Positions 1 to 7,254 of a DNA stretch of 21,164 nt are shown piece by piece (position 1 is the first letter of the stretch; the number at the start of each line of letters is the position of its first letter). The notes under the pieces are model-generated. The model was not told the DNA's origin. It did not search any database and saw nothing but the letters and a program-made list of their open reading frames with translations. Position numbers and translations under genes: made by a program. The DNA is from JBLHUT01 sp047629975 (lineage in GTDB: Bacteria; Pseudomonadota; Alphaproteobacteria; Rhodobacterales; Rhodobacteraceae), in NCBI GenBank assembly GCA_047629975.1, contig JBLHUT010000023.1, positions 1 through 21,164 of the forward strand, in the 5' to 3' direction.

Positions 1-1693
1 CCACCTCAGAGCCTGTGGCCATCAGGATCGCCTGACGTTTTCCGTCGGCTTCGGCCAACACGTATCCGCCCTGAGCGGTCAGGTTTTTGGCCTTGTGTTC
101 TGTGCGCAGGGTCGGCAGGTTTTGCCGCGAGAGCGCCAGTACCGAGGGGGTCTCGGTCTGGTGCAGCGCGATTTCCCAACATTCTGCCGTTTCAACGGCA
201 TCTGCCGGACGGAAAACCAGTGTGTTGGGCGTGGCGCGCAGCATGGCCAGATGCTCGACCGGCTGGTGCGTCGGCCCGTCTTCGCCCAGACCGATGCTGT
301 CATGGGTCATTACATAAACCACCGGACGCTTCATCAGGGCCGACAGGCGCATCGCGGGGCGGGCGTAGTCGGTAAAGCACATGAACGTGCCGCCATAGGG
401 GCGCACGCCGCCATGCAACGACATGCCGTTCATCGCAGCCGCCATGCCGTGCTCGCGGATCCCGTAATAGACATAGCGTCCCTTGCGGTTGCCCGGCTCG
501 AACGTGCCAAGGTCAGCCGTCTTGGTGTTGTTTGATCCGGTCAGGTCGGCAGAGCCGCCGATGGTTTCGCCCATCACAGGGTTGATCACACCAAGCGCCA
601 TTTCACTGGCTTTGCGCGTGGCGATCGACGGGGCGGTTTCGCTGAGTGTCTTTTTGAGTGCACGAATGGCGGCTGACAGGCGCGCGGGGGCCTTGCCTGC
701 CATTGTACGGGCAAATTCTGCCTGTTTCTTGCTGCTCAGCTTGGCAAGGTTTGCTTCCCATTCGGCGCGTACGGCGGCACCGCGGCGGCCAATTTCTTCC
801 CAACCGGATTTGACATCTGCGGGAATTTCAAACGAGCCGTAGGGCCAGCCATAGGCGGCTTTTGTATCCGCAATCAATGTGGCGTCGGTCAGTGCGCCGT
901 GCCCTTTTGAGGTGTCCTGCGCCGATGATCCCAAAGCTATATGGGTCTTGCAGGCGATCATTGAGGGGCGACCCGCTGCTTTTGCCTTTTCAAGGGCTGC
1001 GTCGATTGCCGCGGGGTCGTGGCCGTCACATTGCTGGACATGCCAGCCACAGGCACGGAAACGTGCCCCTTGGTCGGTGATGTCCGACAGCTCGACCTTG
1101 CCGTCGATCGTGATGCCGTTGTCATCCCAAAGCACAATGAGCCGCGACAGCTTTTGCTTGCCGGCCAGCGCGATGGCCTCGTGGCTGATCCCTTCCATCA
1201 GGCAGCCGTCACCGGCAATGACATAGGTAAAGTGATCGACGACCTTCTTGCCCCAGCGTGCGCGCAGGGATTCCTCGGCCATTGCAAAGCCGACACCGTT
1301 GGCAATGCCCTGTCCCAGCGGGCCTGTTGTTGTCTCGACCCCTTTGACATGACCGAATTCGGGATGTCCTGCGGTGATTGCGTTCAGTTGGCGGAAGTTC
1401 TTGACTTGTTCAAGGGTCATATCGGCATAGCCGGTCAGGTGCAGCAGCGCGTAAATCAGCATCGAACCGTGGCCGGCCGACAGGATAAACCGGTCGCGGT
1501 CCGCCCATTCAGGTGCGCTTGCGTCGAATTTCAGATGCTTTTCGAACAAGACAGTCGCTACGTCCGCCATGCCCATGGGCATCCCGGAATGGCCGGAATT
1601 GGCGGCGGCGACGGCATCAAGTGTCAGCGCGCGAATGGCGCTGGCTTTGGCCCAATGGTCAGGATTTGCAGATTTCAGAGCGGCGAGGTCCAA
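1..1693 (-). CDS. tkt: Transketolase, C-terminus cut by window edge
   Basis: Thiamine-diphosphate enzyme that moves two-carbon ketol units between sugar phosphates in the pentose phosphate pathway or Calvin cycle. 564 codons are visible, and about 100 C-terminal residues lie off the left edge. Seen: SGHSGMPMG near residues 33-41, the ThDP/metal motif GDGCLMEGISHEA from residue 161, a DDNGITIDG loop, and GIREHG with the likely catalytic Glu at about 414. The best start is TTG at 1693 (product MDLAALKSAN), because GGAAG lies 5 nt upstream and family members begin at this point. An in-frame ATG at 1741 would add 16 Cys/Arg-rich residues but has no ribosome site. It is divergent from the zauP-zapA pair. 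The product is sure; the start is likely. Confidence 0.95.
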   Translation of the reverse strand, partial: MDLAALKSANPDHWAKASAIRALTLDAVAAANSGHSGMPMGMADVATVLFEKHLKFDASAPEWADRDRFILSAGHGSMLIYALLHLTGYADMTLEQVKNFRQLNAITAGHPEFGHVKGVETTTGPLGQGIANGVGFAMAEESLRARWGKKVVDHFTYVIAGDGCLMEGISHEAIALAGKQKLSRLIVLWDDNGITIDGKVELSDITDQGARFRACGWHVQQCDGHDPAAIDAALEKAKAAGRPSMIACKTHIALGSSAQDTSKGHGALTDATLIADTKAAYGWPYGSFEIPADVKSGWEEIGRRGAAVRAEWEANLAKLSSKKQAEFARTMAGKAPARLSAAIRALKKTLSETAPSIATRKASEMALGVINPVMGETIGGSADLTGSNNTKTADLGTFEPGNRKGRYVYYGIREHGMAAAMNGMSLHGGVRPYGGTFMCFTDYARPAMRLSALMKRPVVYVMTHDSIGLGEDGPTHQPVEHLAMLRATPNTLVFRPADAVETAECWEIALHQTETPSVLALSRQNLPTLRTEHKAKNLTAQGGYVLAEADGKRQAILMATGSEV

Positions 1694-2003
1694 GGGAACT
1701 TCCTTCAGGTATGGGGCACGGCATTGCGCGCGGCACGACATAAAAGCAGATCGGCCCGAAAGCCCACCCGTTGGTCAGGGTGATAGCATCGCGGGACAGA
1801 AGATCAAGGAGGGGAACACAAAGACGTAAGTCGTTGACATAAATGGGGGCGCATTCTCTGGATCGCTTGGCTAAACTGGTCTTGTTGCGTGATCTAGGCG
1901 ATTCGTCGGGCGCTTTTGCTGGCCTCGGTTTCTAAGACGTGCAAAAAACAGATGTTGTTCGACAGATAGGGTCGATTTGTCGTAGCCGGAGGAGACAGGC
2001 AAA
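1694..2003. other. Divergent intergenic region, tkt / zauP
   Basis: About 310 bp with no convincing gene. It must carry the promoters of transketolase (leftward) and of the zauP-zapA operon (rightward). On the + strand a perfect TTGACA lies at 1834-1839, but no good -10 follows at 16-18 nt. A GGAGGA ribosome site at 1988-1993 precedes zauP by 10 nt. One GANTC site (GATTC, 1900-1904), the target of the alphaproteobacterial CcrM methylase, is present, but one copy is compatible with chance. Confidence 0.5.
1780..1807 (-). promoter_or_regulatory. Possible tkt promoter
   Basis: On the minus strand TTGATC (1807-1802) is followed after 16 nt by TATCAC (1785-1780), a fair sigma-70-like pair. It would start a transcript near 1773 with a leader of about 80 nt before the TTG start. 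It is only a consensus-style match by eye. Confidence 0.3.
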
Positions 2004-2405
2004 ATGTCAGATATTGCAGCGCTGGAAAGCCGCATAAGCGTGGCCCTGGACACGATCGGAACGCTGTTGGGCGATTTCGATCCGGTGCAGGAAATTACGC
2101 AAGAGACATTGGAGCAGGCCTGTGCCGCGGCATCGCTGGCGGCAAGGGACGAGGCGCAGGGGGTGCTGGATGCGGCTCATGCCGAGATCGAAGGCTTGCG
2201 TGCGACCCTGGCGGCCGAGCAATCGGCCATTTCCCAGCTGCACGAGCGTGTCGCAACCTTGAAGGCTAAAATGGAACGCCAGCAGGAACAGATGATCAAG
2301 CTGGAAACGCAAAATGATCTTTTGCACCAGCAACAAATGGATGATCGCTCCGAGCTGGATGACCTCATTGCGGCCCTCGAACCGCTGGTGAAGGAAAACG
2401 TGTAA
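2004..2405 (+). CDS. zauP: ZauP-like coiled-coil division protein
   Basis: 133-residue acidic protein that looks largely helical from about residue 40 to 125, with long runs rich in Ala, Glu, Gln and Leu typical of a coiled coil. It has no signal peptide or membrane segment. Its position directly upstream of zapA matches Caulobacter ZauP ('ZapA upstream protein'), a coiled-coil partner that works with ZapA to focus the FtsZ ring. Its stop codon overlaps the zapA start (TAATG), so the two are probably translationally coupled and made in step. The role is inferred from position and coiled-coil character, not from a catalytic motif; sequence conservation of this family is low. Start: ATG with GGAGGA 10 nt upstream. 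Confidence 0.75.
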   Translation: MSDIAALESRISVALDTIGTLLGDFDPVQEITQETLEQACAAASLAARDEAQGVLDAAHAEIEGLRATLAAEQSAISQLHERVATLKAKMERQQEQMIKLETQNDLLHQQQMDDRSELDDLIAALEPLVKENV

Positions 2406-2803
2406 TGGCACAGGTAACGATAACAATTGGCGGGCGCGAATTTCAGGTGGCCTGTCAGGATGGCGAAGAGCATTTTCTGTCTTCGGCGGCGGTGTTGCTG
2501 GACCGTGAGGCATCGACGCTGGTGGAACAGGTCGGGCGGATTCCGGAAAACCGGATGCTTTTGATGGCCGGCCTGATGCTGGCCGACCGGACGGCGGCCT
2601 TTGAGGAAAAGGCCAATGTCGCAGAAGAGAAGCTGGCCCATCAGGAAAAGCTGATCGAAGAGGTCAAGAGCCTTGCTCCGGCAGAACCGGTGCGCATCGA
2701 GGTGCCGGTCATTCCTGCCGGTGTGACTGATCTTTTGGGGGAAATGGCGGCGCGTTCAGAGGCGCTTGCCGCACTCGCGGCGGAAAAACTCAAGGGCGGC
2801 TGA
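2405..2803 (+). CDS. zapA: Cell division protein ZapA
   Basis: 132-residue ZapA-family protein, which binds and bundles FtsZ at the division site. The N-terminal part has the family layout: a short beta strand start (MAQVTITIGGREFQVACQDG), then a region around residues 30-65 (LLDREASTLVEQ, RMLLMAGLMLADR), and a long C-terminal helix that forms the antiparallel coiled-coil tetramer. A Pro/Val-rich stretch near residues 92-108 interrupts this helix and the C-terminus is Ala-rich; both give a protein somewhat longer than E. coli ZapA (about 109 residues). It overlaps zauP by one base (TAATG), with AAGGA as ribosome site inside zauP. No long intergenic space for 6S RNA follows it. Confidence 0.88.
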   Translation: MAQVTITIGGREFQVACQDGEEHFLSSAAVLLDREASTLVEQVGRIPENRMLLMAGLMLADRTAAFEEKANVAEEKLAHQEKLIEEVKSLAPAEPVRIEVPVIPAGVTDLLGEMAARSEALAALAAEKLKGG

Positions 2804-2909
2804 CCGGAAAACCTGCGCCCGTGCAACGGCGCAAATACGCAACAGGTCCCCTTGCAGCAGCCGTGCCAACCCCTTACCTTTGGAAAAAGACCAAAACAGG
2901 AATGATGCC

Positions 2910-3152
2910 ATGGCGATGCAAGCACAGGAAATTGAAAATCTGATCCGGGAGACGTTCCCCGATGCGGCGATTACGATTACCGACCTTGCGGGAGATGGAA
3001 ACCATTACGCGGCCGAGGTGGTAGACGAAAGCTTTCGGGGCAAAAACCGCGTACAGCAACAGCGCGCCGTTTACGCCGCGCTCAAAGGCAAAATGGACGG
3101 GGCACATGGCGAGTTACATGCCCTTGCTTTGACTACAAAAGCGCCCGAATAA
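2910..3152 (+). CDS. BolA/IbaG-family protein
   Basis: 80-residue BolA-fold protein. Seen: the GDGNHY loop with His32, the FRGKNRVQQQRAVYAAL helix region corresponding to the conserved BolA helix, and the terminal LHALAL strand with the invariant His70. The loop carries His rather than Cys, which places it with the IbaG/BolA2-like type known to pair with CGFS glutaredoxins through a bridging [2Fe-2S] cluster. The gene directly downstream (24-nt gap) is exactly such a glutaredoxin, so an iron-sulfur or iron-sensing complex is likely. Start ATG 2910 has AGGA 8 nt upstream; a longer in-frame reading from 2766 would run back into zapA and is rejected. ATG 2916 is a near alternative. Confidence 0.9.
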   Translation: MAMQAQEIENLIRETFPDAAITITDLAGDGNHYAAEVVDESFRGKNRVQQQRAVYAALKGKMDGAHGELHALALTTKAPE

Positions 3153-3176
3153 GCGCAAAATGACAGGATTTTTCAA

Positions 3177-3539
3177 ATGACAGATGCAACAACGAAAATT
3201 CAGGAAACCGTGACATCCAATGATGTCGTGTTGTTCATGAAGGGCACAAAGTCGATGCCGCAGTGCGGGTTTTCTTCAAAAGTGGCAGGAGTGCTGAACT
3301 ACATGGGGGTCGACTTTGCCGATGTGAACGTTCTTTCCGATGAGACGATCCGTCAGGGTATCAAGGAATTCTCCGACTGGCCCACGATCCCGCAGCTTTA
3401 CGTCAAGGGCGAGTTTGTCGGGGGATGCGACATCATCACCGAGATGACGCTTTCGGGCGAGCTGGACACTTTGTTTCAGGAGCAGGGTGTGAGCTATGAC
3501 AAAGATGCAGCCGAGAAAATCCGCGAAGCAAACGCCTGA
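3177..3539 (+). CDS. grxD: Monothiol glutaredoxin, Grx4/GrxD type
   Basis: 120-residue CGFS glutaredoxin. Seen: Lys22 in FMKGTK, the active-site CGFS at residues 30-33 (MPQCGFSSK), WPTIPQLYVKGEFVGG at about 68-83, and GGCDI for glutathione contact. These proteins carry and transfer [2Fe-2S] clusters rather than reduce disulfides, and they form heterocomplexes with BolA proteins. The upstream BolA gene shares its strand and a 24-nt gap. The ribosome site AGGA lies 8 nt before the ATG. A strong hairpin terminator at 3581-3610 ends the unit. Confidence 0.96.
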   Translation: MTDATTKIQETVTSNDVVLFMKGTKSMPQCGFSSKVAGVLNYMGVDFADVNVLSDETIRQGIKEFSDWPTIPQLYVKGEFVGGCDIITEMTLSGELDTLFQEQGVSYDKDAAEKIREANA

Positions 3540-3580
3540 TTTTCGAATAGACCGCGTGGCGTGATGCCTTTTGATGAAGT

Positions 3581-3610
3581 ACAGGCGTCCCGGTCCGGGG
3601 CGCCTGTTTT
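3581..3610 (+). terminator. Terminator after grxD
   Basis: Inverted repeat with arms ACAGGCG(T)CCC and GGG(G)CGCCTGT, followed by a short T run at 3607-3610. The GC-rich stem and T-tract fit a Rho-independent terminator for the bolA-grxD unit. Because purL converges from the right, it may also help stop purL transcripts. Confidence 0.75.
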
Positions 3611-3625
3611 CCATCCGGAGCGGGG

Positions 3626-3642
3626 CGGGGGCGCATCCCCCG
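3626..3642. terminator. GC hairpin downstream of purL
   Basis: Perfect stem CGGGGG / CCCCCG around a 5-nt loop, 31 nt beyond the purL stop in the purL direction. There is no T-tract directly after it, so it is a weak terminator or a 3'-end stabilising hairpin. Confidence 0.35.
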
Positions 3643-3672
3643 GCTCTGGGTAAGAACCGGAGTTGGCACGGT

Positions 3673-5832
3673 CTAGTCGATTTGTGCGGGGAATGTTCCC
3701 TCGAACAGGGCGGATAATTCGGCCAGCGTCGTTACTGAACTACCGATGCGGATATTGTGGCCTGCAAAACGTCCGATTGTCGCAATTTTGACCCCTGCCT
3801 GACCTGCTGCGACCATCATTGCCTCTGCCTTGTCAAACGAGCACGCCACAAGATACCGCGCTTGATCCTCGCCGAACAATTCGGCTGTCGTGTGCAGATC
3901 AAGGTCGAGACCGACACCCGCCGTATGCGCCATTTCGAACGCGGCAAGGGCAACACCGCCGTCGGAGGCGTCGGTGCACGCGCTGATCAGCATGTGGTTT
4001 TGGCGGATGAATGTACCGTTGGCCTTTTCGGCATCAAGATCGACGGGGGGGGCGTCGCCCTCAACCCGGTTGAAGACTTCGGCAAGCAGGGCCGACTGGC
4101 CAAGGTGACCCACTGTCTCGCCGATCAACAGCAAAAGATGCCCTGCGCGGGCTTTGCCCGAGATGATGGTGTCGATGTCCTTGATCAGGCCCACGGCACC
4201 GATAGTGGGGGTCGGCAAAATCGGAGTGCCGTCTGTCTCGTTGTAGAGTGAGACATTGCCGGACACGATTGGCATATCAAGCGCCGTACACGCCGCACCG
4301 ATCCCTTTGATCGCGCCCACCAGTTGCCCCATGATAGCGGGCTTTTCAGGATTGCCGAAATTGAGGTTGTCGGTTGTGGCAAGGGGCAGTGCGCCAACAG
4401 CACACAGGTTACGATAGGCTTCGGCGACGGCCTGTTTGCCGCCCTCTTCGGGGTTCGCCTGCACATAGCGCGGTGTGACATCCGATGTGAAGGCAAGCGC
4501 CTTGTTGGTGCCGTGAATGCGCACGATGCCGGCACCGGTACCGGGGCAGCGCAGTGTATCGGCCATCACCATCTGGTCATATTGCTCATAGACCCATGCC
4601 TTGGAGGCATAGTTCGGGCTGGCCAGCAGCGCGCGCAAGGCGTCGATGGGATCGATTTCGGGAACCATCCCAAGCGGTTCGGCAACAGGTGTCGGCACCC
4701 ACGGGCGGTCGTATTCTGGGGCCGAACCGGACAGGGTCGCCAAAGGCAGATCGGCCTTTACCTCGCCCTTGTGCATCACGATAAACCTGTCCTCGGCAAT
4801 GGTCTCTCCGACGATTGCAAAGTCGAGGTCCCATTTGACAAATACAGCCTTGGCTTCGGCCTCCAGTTCGGGGCGCAGCACCATCAGCATGCGTTCCTGA
4901 CTTTCAGAGAGCATCATCTCGTAGGCCGTCATTGCTTCTTCGCGCACGGGGACGTCATCAAGGTTCAGGCGCACGCCCAATCCGCCCTTGTCGCCCATTT
5001 CGACCGCAGAACACGTCAGGCCGGCCGCTCCCATATCCTGAATGGAAATAACTGCGCCGGTTGCCATCAGTTCAAGCGTGGCTTCCATCAACCGCTTTTC
5101 GGTAAACGGATCGCCAACCTGTACGGTGGGGCGCTTTTCCTCGATTGTGTCGTCGAACTCGGCGCTGGCCATCGTGGCGCCGCCAACCCCGTCGCGCCCC
5201 GTCTTTGCTCCCAGATACACCACTGGCATGCCGACGCCGGAGGCCGCAGAATAAAAGATACTGTCGGCATCGGCCAGCCCGGCGGCAAAGGCATTCACAA
5301 GGCAATTGCCGTTGTAGGCCGGATCAAAGCGGACCTCGCCGCCGACAGTGGGCACCCCAAAGCAATTTCCGTACCCGCCGATCCCTGCCACAACACCGTG
5401 TACCAGCGTGCGGGTTCTGGGGTGGGACATGTCGCCAAAGCTGAGGGCGTTCATCGCGGCAATCGGGCGGGCGCCCATCGTAAAGACATCCCGCAAGATA
5501 CCGCCCATACCGGTTCCGGCGCCTTGAAAGGGTTCGATATAACTGGGGTGATTGTGGCTTTCCATCTTGAAGACAACCGCTTGACCGTCGCCGATATCGA
5601 CAACGCCTGCATTCTCGCCGGGGCCACAGATCACCTGCGGGCCGGTCGTGGGCAGGGTGCGCAGCCATTTCTTGGATGATTTGTAGGAACAATGCTCGTT
5701 CCACATGGCCGAGAAAATACCCAACTCGGTAAAGGTCGGCGCACGCCCGATAATCTCGAGGATCCGGGCGTATTCGTCCCGGCTCAGCCCATGGGCTGAA
5801 ATAAGGTCGTCGGTCAGTGTCGGCTCTTGCAT
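3673..5832 (-). CDS. purL: Phosphoribosylformylglycinamidine synthase, PurL subunit
   Basis: 719-residue small-form PurL, which makes FGAM from FGAR with ATP and ammonia in purine synthesis. This form lacks the fused glutaminase domain and works with separate PurS and PurQ, neither of which is in the window. Seen: MWNEHCSYKSSKKW at residues 43-56, GPGENAGVVDIGDG at 70-83, ESHNHPS at 91-97, and the glycine-rich AGTGMGGILRDVFTMGARPIA stretch after 104. The C-terminal half repeats the fold (SGNVSLYNETDG, SDGGVALAAFEM), with two AIRS-like ATP-binding halves as in the family. Ribosome site GAGGGGGA lies 5 nt before ATG 5832. It converges on grxD. Confidence 0.97.
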   Translation of the reverse strand: MQEPTLTDDLISAHGLSRDEYARILEIIGRAPTFTELGIFSAMWNEHCSYKSSKKWLRTLPTTGPQVICGPGENAGVVDIGDGQAVVFKMESHNHPSYIEPFQGAGTGMGGILRDVFTMGARPIAAMNALSFGDMSHPRTRTLVHGVVAGIGGYGNCFGVPTVGGEVRFDPAYNGNCLVNAFAAGLADADSIFYSAASGVGMPVVYLGAKTGRDGVGGATMASAEFDDTIEEKRPTVQVGDPFTEKRLMEATLELMATGAVISIQDMGAAGLTCSAVEMGDKGGLGVRLNLDDVPVREEAMTAYEMMLSESQERMLMVLRPELEAEAKAVFVKWDLDFAIVGETIAEDRFIVMHKGEVKADLPLATLSGSAPEYDRPWVPTPVAEPLGMVPEIDPIDALRALLASPNYASKAWVYEQYDQMVMADTLRCPGTGAGIVRIHGTNKALAFTSDVTPRYVQANPEEGGKQAVAEAYRNLCAVGALPLATTDNLNFGNPEKPAIMGQLVGAIKGIGAACTALDMPIVSGNVSLYNETDGTPILPTPTIGAVGLIKDIDTIISGKARAGHLLLLIGETVGHLGQSALLAEVFNRVEGDAPPVDLDAEKANGTFIRQNHMLISACTDASDGGVALAAFEMAHTAGVGLDLDLHTTAELFGEDQARYLVACSFDKAEAMMVAAGQAGVKIATIGRFAGHNIRIGSSVTTLAELSALFEGTFPAQID

Positions 5833-6025
5833 GGCATTCCCCCTCGGATGCCTGCTTTTAGGGCCGTTGGCAGCAAAGAAAAAGGCCTAGCTGAGATGTC
5901 GTGTCACAGGAGCGCCATTTTTATCCCTAGGGGACCGGCCAGCACTGCCGATTTACCTGCAAAGAGCGTTTGAGTGTCACCATTCACGTGGCACCGGGTG
6001 TGCTGCAAAAGGTGTGCGTAGGGCG
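5833..6025. other. purL leader and upstream region
   Basis: 193 bp between purL and the small-RNA terminator, with no convincing gene. It should hold the purL promoter (leftward), but I cannot pick a clear -35/-10 pair. It contains a short palindrome around CCCTAGGGG (5928-5936) and a small inverted repeat CAAA-N5-TTTG (5960-5972). Neither can be tied to a known regulator. Together with the small RNA and its promoter, it fills the 353-bp gap between purL and the LysR gene. Confidence 0.4.
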
Positions 6026-6053
6026 AAAAAAAAGGCCGAGCTAATGCTCGGCC
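6026..6053 (-). terminator. Rho-independent terminator of the candidate sRNA
   Basis: Perfect inverted repeat GGCCGAGC / GCTCGGCC with a 4-nt loop (6053-6034 on the minus strand), followed by eight consecutive T on that strand (6033-6026). It is a textbook intrinsic terminator. It would also stop read-through from the LysR gene at 6186-7097. Confidence 0.9.
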
Positions 6054-6102
6054 CAAGTCCAACAGGGAGGTAATGAAACCGCGAAGATCGCGTTCCCATT
6101 AC
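6026..6102 (-). ncRNA. Candidate small RNA with anti-SD linker
   Basis: Predicted ~76-nt transcript of unknown identity. From the 5' end it has a 33-nt hairpin (6102-6070; outer arms GUAAUG/CAUUAC, inner arms CGCG/CGCG). A 16-nt linker starting CUCCCUGUUGG follows (6069-6054); with the hairpin's last bases it reads ACCUCCCU, complementary to Shine-Dalgarno sites. It ends in a perfect 8-bp terminator with eight U. A promoter-like pair sits at the right distance upstream. The layout (stem-loop, exposed pyrimidine/anti-SD stretch, terminator) fits a trans-acting, Hfq-type regulator. Alternative: the processed 3' end of the LysR mRNA. No reading frame of coding quality was seen in it. Confidence 0.6.
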
Positions 6103-6107
6103 GTTAG

Positions 6108-6136
6108 GATTTAGGGACGAGATGCGGTTGGTTCAA
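6108..6136 (-). promoter_or_regulatory. Promoter of the candidate sRNA
   Basis: On the minus strand TTGAAC (6136-6131) is followed by exactly 17 nt and TAAATC (6113-6108). A start about 6-7 nt further falls at 6101-6102, exactly at the base of the first hairpin of the RNA. Agreement of promoter spacing with the RNA fold is the main support. Confidence 0.55.
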
Positions 6137-6185
6137 GCGCATAGTCTCCGATTTTATGAATAGCCGCTATGCTGTTGCGGCATGG

Positions 6186-7097
6186 CTACGCCCCGGCAGC
6201 GGCTGCTTCGCGGGCTTTCCGGCGGTCTTGCTGGATTTCTTTCATGACGAAATCCCGAAACGCAGCGATGCGTTTTGATTGCCTCAGCTCTTCTGGATAG
6301 GCAAGAAACACAGGAACTTCAACGCTTTCTACATCGTCTAGCACCCGAACAAGCTTTGGCTCGCCTTCGGCGACGTAATCAGGCAGAACCCCGATGCCCA
6401 GATGATTGAGCACGCCCTGAAGGACGCCGAAGTAATTGTTGACAGTCAGCCTTGACCCTACGGCATGCGTCATCAGCTTTTGCACAAGAGCCGCACCGGC
6501 ACCGACCTGAGTGGATGTCGTCGCCTGACATATCAGCCTGTGCGCGCCCAGATCATCGAGCCCGAGGGGGGCTACATGACCATCAAGGTATTTTTGCGTC
6601 GCATAAAGCCGCATCCGTACGCTCATCAAGCGGCGTCGGATCAAGTCAGCCTGACTTGGTTCTTTCATACGGATCGCCACATCCGCTTCGCGCATTGGAA
6701 GGTCGAGCACGCGCTCTTCAAGCATCAGGTCAATCGTCAGGTCGGGATAATCCTGATACAGGGTCGCAAGACGCGGGGCCAACCACAAGGAGCCGAAGCC
6801 GATTGTGGTGGTGACGCGCAATTCGCCGAACACCTCTTCTTCGCTGTCGCGTATCCGCGCAGACGCCGAATCGAGTCGTTTGTTCATGGAGGACGTCGCG
6901 TCGTGCAGCAATTCACCCTGTTCGGTCAGGATAAGCCCGCGCGCATGGCGATGAAAAAGAGTTGTGTTGAGGTTTTCTTCAAGCGCCCTGATCTGGCGAG
7001 ATACAGCCGATTGCGACAGATTAAGTGTCTCACCGGCATGCGTAAGGCTGCCAGCCTCCGCAACGGCGTGGAATATCCGTAGTTTATCCCAATCCAT
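6186..7097 (-). CDS. LysR-family transcriptional regulator
   Basis: 303-residue LysR-type regulator. The winged helix-turn-helix occupies residues 1-60 (MDWDKLRIFHAVAEAGSLTHAGETLNLSQSAVSRQIRALE). The periplasmic-binding-protein-like effector domain follows from about 90 (GELRVTTTIGFGSLWLAPRL). The C-terminus is charged and Ala-rich. ATG 7097 is chosen because LysR proteins start directly at the helix-turn-helix; a longer reading from a TTG at 7181 adds 28 unlike residues. It is divergent from the indolepyruvate oxidoreductase gene, with 157 bp between the starts, so control of that gene is the natural guess, with an arylpyruvate or related compound as possible effector. Neither target nor ligand can be read from the sequence. 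Confidence 0.93.
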   Translation of the reverse strand: MDWDKLRIFHAVAEAGSLTHAGETLNLSQSAVSRQIRALEENLNTTLFHRHARGLILTEQGELLHDATSSMNKRLDSASARIRDSEEEVFGELRVTTTIGFGSLWLAPRLATLYQDYPDLTIDLMLEERVLDLPMREADVAIRMKEPSQADLIRRRLMSVRMRLYATQKYLDGHVAPLGLDDLGAHRLICQATTSTQVGAGAALVQKLMTHAVGSRLTVNNYFGVLQGVLNHLGIGVLPDYVAEGEPKLVRVLDDVESVEVPVFLAYPEELRQSKRIAAFRDFVMKEIQQDRRKAREAAAAGA

Positions 7098-7180
7098 AGT
7101 TTGGTTCACCACAATTGCGCTACCGATAACATGTGGCGTGTATGCCCTGCAATCGGTGGCGTGGGAAGGGGAAGTTTCCA

Positions 7181-7205
7181 ATTTTCATTTGTTGGGTCAG
7201 AAAAT
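7181..7205. promoter_or_regulatory. Dyad in LysR/IOR divergent promoter
   Basis: Perfect inverted repeat ATTTTC-N13-GAAAAT. It overlaps the predicted -35 (7189-7194) of the oxidoreductase promoter and lies between the two divergent genes. It is a candidate operator for the adjacent LysR-type protein, although classic LysR boxes are T-N11-A dyads and this spacing is only roughly similar. Confidence 0.35.
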
Positions 7206-7217
7206 GTGACCTACTAT
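7189..7217 (+). promoter_or_regulatory. Promoter of the indolepyruvate oxidoreductase
   Basis: TTGTTG (7189-7194), 17 nt, then TACTAT (7212-7217). Transcription would start near 7224, about 30 nt before the ATG at 7255. This makes an ATG at 7216 untranslatable, since it would sit inside the -10 element, and it supports the 7255 start, which has AGGAGG at 7237-7242. Confidence 0.5.
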
Positions 7218-7254
7218 GGTCATGTGCTTAGAGCGCAGGAGGCGCGAACCCAGT

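Noticed and set aside
2804..2909. 6S RNA gene, often found after zapA in bacteria
   Set aside because: The gap is only about 105 nt, too short for a ~150-nt 6S RNA, and no long rod-like pairing was seen.
4324..5679. 451-codon open frame on the + strand opposite purL
   Set aside because: It lies wholly antisense to a certain purL and has His/Arg/Gly-rich composition without domains, the usual shadow of a GC-rich gene.
5960..5972. PurR-like operator upstream of purL (CAAA-N5-TTTG)
   Set aside because: The arms are only 4 bp, the match to the enterobacterial PurR box is poor, and this lineage generally lacks that regulator.
6072..6110. 12-codon frame on the + strand after GGGAGG in the sRNA region
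   Set aside because: The ribosome site is only 1-2 nt from the ATG and the peptide is trivial; the sequence is better explained as the complement of the minus-strand RNA hairpin.
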